In this document: positions 60,324 through 64,000 of the stretch, piece by piece | How the letters are laid out: each line of letters opens with the position of its first letter | Numbering within the stretch: the stretch's first letter is position 1 | NCBI GenBank assembly: GCA_036346205.1 | Contig: JARFJB010002136.1 | Coordinates: forward strand, 186,001-250,000 | DNA length: 64,000 bases | DNA from: Vesta saturnalis | Lineage: Eukaryota; Arthropoda; Insecta; Coleoptera; Lampyridae | Direction of reading: 5' to 3' | Notes under the pieces: model-generated | Told to the model about the DNA's origin: nothing | The model's database searches: none | The model's input: the letters and a program-made list of their open reading frames with translations, nothing else | Program-made: the position numbers and the translations under genes

Positions 60324-60700
60324 CCGAGCTGGTAGCGTAGTTGTGATACGATCTGCTTAGCATTCGGGAGGTAATGGGTTCGATTCCCGTTACCGTCTAC
60401 CTTGTATGAGGTTTTTTCAGGAGGTTTTCCTCATACACATGTAGCGGCATGGTCACTGCGTATATGCACACCATGTGTGGCTACTTAAGCGAATGCTAGG
60501 GTAGTATTTTCCCCCTCAGAACCCTAACTCCGTTCCTTCCGATCCTATCCTGACCACACCCATCCTTAATCCCACCATGCATGTATACGTAATGTATGTA
60601 TGCTGGGAATCCATGATTGTGGCTGAAGGAGCTCGGAAAGCTCGAGCAGCCCGCCCTCCCCCTTGGGGAGGGAATGAAATACATGGCCTTTTCCTTTTCC
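60324..60700 (+). mobile_element. tRNA-derived SINE, 377 bp, with 13-bp target duplication
   Basis: TAATAAAAACAGA occurs exactly at 60311-60323 and 60701-60713. The head is tRNA-like: an A-box-like TGGTAGCGTAGTTGTG, then GGTTCGATTCC (B box, 60378-60388) in a nearly perfect T arm (ATGGG..CCCGT). The body carries a TATGAGG..CCTCATA hairpin and GTATGTATGCTGGGAATCC. The 3' end has a GGGGAGGG segment and a CCTTTTCC-type tail. A 3' fragment of the same family is at 22849-22957. The tandem A and B boxes would allow Pol III transcription. Confidence 0.88.
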
Positions 60701-61008
60701 TAATAAAAACAGAAATCGCCATATAGTTAATTCGCGCATTATACTAAGATAACCTACATAAGATTCTATGTGCAATAGAAGTATGCAAAATTTGTCAACG
60801 CGCAACTTTTGGTTAGCCGCGACAGTTAAAAGTTAAAAACAAGTTATCCAACGTGCACACATTTATTTAAATTACTACTCAGTTCTGTGTTCACTTTATT
60901 TCATTTGTTCTACAAGTAGTATTTCATATGCATTTTTTTATCTATGCATTTTGTAAATACAACAATTTATCGTGTTACTTTATATGTTTTGATTTATTTT
61001 GCATTATG

Positions 61009-61012
<4 letters not shown>

Positions 61013-61053
<41 letters not shown>
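61013..61053. repeat. (TA)n microsatellite
   Basis: About 20 TA units in non-coding sequence. Positions 60714-61012 hold nothing else recognised. Confidence 0.9.
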
Positions 61054-61057
<4 letters not shown>

Positions 61058-61426
61058 TTCCTAAATTTGACATGTTTTGAATGTTTAAATTACGTTGCCC
61101 ATCTGTACCCCTGACTACAATCATCGTTTTAATAATTAATTATTACAAGAATGTGTCCAATGCACCTGATGCTTTTATTGGTATTTTATTTGTTTAATGA
61201 CATTTCAGTGAAATATCCGCAACTTATTTGAAGTATGTATTTACCATAGAGTAAGACGAGAGGTAACATAAGCAACTTTAAGTGGAAACTAAAGGGGAAA
61301 TTGATGGGTAGGCAACTTGTGTTACGTGTTGACCATAACCTTTGAAATTAGCAAAGAGCCCGTATGTATTTATAAACGCATGTATTAACTCAGTGTCATA
61401 AAAAAGTGATCGGAAGGGATTGTAAA

Positions 61427-61532
61427 ATGGTTACATGTTATGTTGTGGGGTTGTGCTAATCGATCCGCACAAAAAAGTTTAGGTCAACGAAGCACGGAAG
61501 CGGGAAAAAACATTTTGTTCCATACGTGCAAG
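61427..61532 (+). pseudogene. THAP-like domain N-terminal fragment
   Basis: MVTCYVV at 61427, then after a one-base shift GCANRSAQKSLGQRSTEAGK and NILFH. The Met, C..C spacing and C-x-N-R pattern resemble the start of THAP zinc fingers, as used by P-element-type transposases. A possible donor follows HTCK (AAG|TACAG is weak). The match is short and frameshifted. Confidence 0.3.
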
Positions 61533-62140
61533 TACAGTATAGTATTCGTTTACTTTGATTTAATTAATTATAATAAATACCGGTTAGCGTAGAGAAATGT
61601 GTTCTAGGCTTCGACTTTAAAAACTTAATTTAATATATTTCAGCATAAAATTGAAAGGAATTAAATTAAATATTTTACTCGGTATTAAGCACTATTTTAA
61701 ATAAACGTGGTTGATTTATTTCCATTACTTCTAATTTACATTAATTGTATTAATAATTAAAGTGTACATTAAGTAAAATCAATTACTTCAGTCATTACGC
61801 TCTTCTCTAAATTTACGAAAATAAAATTTCACATCATTTAATTGTATGTCCCCTAAAAGTATTTATTACCTGGCGTGCTAAAATCATTAAGTTTGTGGCA
61901 TAGCATTGTAATATACTTCTACTCATTTATCTAATACGATTAGTTCATCAATATGTGAAATTTATATTAAAACCCGAATTCGTTATGTGTGTAAAATGAA
62001 TACTCAAAGTTCATATTCAAACCGGATACTTTATAATAAATTTGTTATATTTTCGGGTCACTAAATATCTATGTATGTACGTATGTACAATGTGTTTTTC
62101 TAAATAAAACTGTTGCAAAATTATGTATTTACGATATATA
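61533..62140. other. Region with no gene recognised
   Basis: AT-rich non-coding sequence between the THAP-like fragment and the MITE. Confidence 0.5.
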
Positions 62141-62618
62141 GGGTTGTCCAAAAAATAACGGAATTCCCTTTTTTAATATTTTTTTTATTTCTTAACCTAT
62201 TTCATTGATTTTGGTTTTGCTTGAAAAAGAATTGGTGTAGATACAGCACTAACCCAATATTTTCGCGATTTGTTTAAAAAAGCCAAATGGCGGACACATT
62301 CAAACTTTACCAAACTTTAAAACTAGTTGGAACTTTTCGAGTCGCACTGTATGTGTGCAAGTTACTTTACAAAAGCTTGGATATTTGTGAATAGAACGAG
62401 AGGTCGAACATGGAAATCGGTCAAAAACTTTCTGCCGTATGGCACCACAAAGGCAAGTATGTTTTTACATAGAGACTGTTATTTTCTTTCGATATTCTTT
62501 AAACAAAGCAAACAAAATATTAGGTTAGTGATGTGTCTTCATCAATTCTCTTTCAAACAAAACCAAAATCAATGAAATAAAAAAAAATGTTAAAAAAGGA
62601 AATTCGTTTTTAGACAAC
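62141..62618. mobile_element. Foldback MITE, mariner-like
   Basis: The left arm starts GGGTTGTCCAAAAAATAACG. The right arm, read inward, is AGTTGTCTAAAAACGAATTT. Both continue into matching TTTTATTTC..TTTCATTGATTTTGGTTTTG sequence, giving imperfect arms of about 90 bp. TA flanks both sides, and the right flank is the start of a (TA)n tract. There is no transposase; the 82-codon frame inside spans the structure and is not domain-bearing. Confidence 0.72.
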
Positions 62619-62642
62619 TATATATATATATATATATATATA

Positions 62643-62813
62643 TAATGTTACTAAAAATTTATGATTTTGATTTTATATAATAGTATTATAAACATTTTTG
62701 ATGAATGAACCCAAGGCCAACTTCAAGGGCAGGTCCCAAGGTTAAACTCATGGTCAACTCCAGGGCCTAGGCCGAGGTCAAACTCAGGGTCAACACTGAG
62801 GACAATCTCAAGG

Positions 62814-62876
<63 letters not shown>

Positions 62877-62939
62877 TAAATGTTACTAAAATTTATGATT
62901 TTGATTTTATATAATAGTATTATAAACATTTTGATGAAT
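62643..62939. repeat. Direct repeat around a degenerate minisatellite and (TA)n
   Basis: Positions 62643-62706 and 62876-62938 are about 64-bp near-identical direct repeats, containing TTATGATTTTGATTTTATAT and AATAGTATTATAAACATTTT. Between them lie a degenerate short repeat (AAACTCAGGGTCAAC-like units, 62711-62812) and (TA)n at 62815-62873. This looks like a local tandem duplication or the flanks of a minisatellite insertion. Confidence 0.75.
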
Positions 62940-64000
62940 TTAATTTGTTTCAATTATTACGAAAATTATGCCTAGTCCTAACTCTATAACTAAAGAAATT
63001 ATTCTTGTAAAATGTGTTAAACCTATCTTATCAGTTAATGCAGAAAATTGAAAGAATCGACGCGATATTAAATCACATTAGAGCATATGGTAATTTAATG
63101 TTTTGGTCAACACGTTTCACTGGTTCACTCGCGTTCCCCCCTTCTGTCTGTGTTTCCAATTTGCGCACCTATAAACTATTGGTACGTCACCTCTCATCCA
63201 TACTCTATAGTATTTACGTTTTTAAACCACAAAAAGAGAGCAACACAAGTTGCTTTTTACCTCGTAATTCTGCGTCAAGCTCGAGATCCGAAACAAGAGG
63301 ATTTGTAGCCTGTTTGATTGGGGAGGGTGGGGGAGATATTATTAACACATTCTTCAGTGTTAACTACTGTTTACTAGCTAAATAATTGCAGGATGTTTAT
63401 GAATGCACACACTGACTTTAAATTTTCGCAAATTTCAATCAATTATAGGTTTTTTAAACATGCGTAAACTACTATATATGTTGTATCTTCCTAACCCTTT
63501 GCGTAGATTTGCATTTATTGCCCTCAAGTTTGGGTTCTGTATACGTTTACCATTAGTGTTATGCAAGATATGCATTTGTCCATTTCAAAATTTTTCATAG
63601 TTTTTAAAATGTTTTTTTGTTCAAATTAATTAAAGTATGAATTTATCAATGTTTTTTCTCCTGTTTACTTACTTCCTCGAACACACTCCCTTTGAGTTTA
63701 ATTTTATAATGCAGTTTTAGGGAATGTATATAATGTATAAATTTTGATAATGTAAGTGCTGTTTTTATGTAGTTCCTTCTCAAGTTTAGCACGAAGCTGC
63801 TTTATTTCACGCTAGAGGGATTTACCGAAAGGACCTGTATGTTTGAAGCTTCGATTGTACAGGTCTACAGTTATTTGCCAACCATTTTGTTTACATCACT
63901 TTCTTAATGATTTGCTCTTAATGGAATCGGTCCGTCCTCTAGTTTATAATCCTCTTATAATTTTATATATATTTCAATGCTGGTTAATAACAGGCATGTT
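62940..64000. other. Right edge, nothing confidently recognised
   Basis: A 123-codon frame at 63014-63385 and a 65-codon frame at 63403-63600 have no domain, splice or repeat support, and I do not call them genes. Confidence 0.4.

Noticed and set aside
63014..63385. 123-codon frame near the right edge
   Set aside because: No recognisable domain, low-complexity stretches and no splice or repeat support.

Overview
The window is animal, most probably insect, nuclear DNA. It is AT-rich and dominated by transposable elements, and it carries the 5' half of one recognisable host gene. That gene, on the minus strand, is CYFIP/Sra-1, the Rac1-binding and FMRP-interacting subunit of the WAVE complex. 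Seven exons can be read. Exon 1 starts at 47749 and exon 7 ends at 3440; the rest of the gene lies beyond the left edge. Its introns are either tiny (48-51 bp) or huge (about 29.7 kb and 12.8 kb, plus one running off the window). The tiny introns would suit a beetle-like genome, but this does not settle the order.

Almost everything else is mobile DNA, mostly inactivated by stops and frameshifts. Intron 7 (left edge) holds a piggyBac copy with TTAA duplications and a foldback MITE inside its transposase. Intron 5 (3837-16639) holds LTR-like sequence, a nearly full non-LTR retrotransposon (9004-12210), a DD41D mariner relic and a Penelope-like element. Intron 2 (17649-47308) holds Penelope fragments, DD41D mariners, several LINE pieces, a SINE copy, a P-element-like relic, a long-spacing DDE transposon, two more piggyBac elements with TTAA duplications, a PIF/Harbinger element inserted in a LINE, and a Tc1 deletion derivative.

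Upstream of CYFIP (47750-64000) there is about 300 bp of possible promoter. After it come a second Harbinger element inserted into one arm of a large interleaved inverted repeat (48047-53517), a pogo/jerky-like element (53571-57676) carrying a nested solo LTR, a third Harbinger fragment, a SINE with a 13-bp target duplication, a THAP-like fragment, and MITE and minisatellite sequence at the right edge.

The window shows no operon-like cooperation. The most informative features are architectural. A Harbinger element has its transposase and MADF genes each lying in the other's intron on opposite strands. Hammerhead-ribozyme-like cores occur near Penelope-type sequence. Insertions are nested, with readable order and target sites. 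The inverted repeats are interleaved. I found no bacterial-type features, no CRISPR array, no rRNA and no clearly intact tRNA gene.
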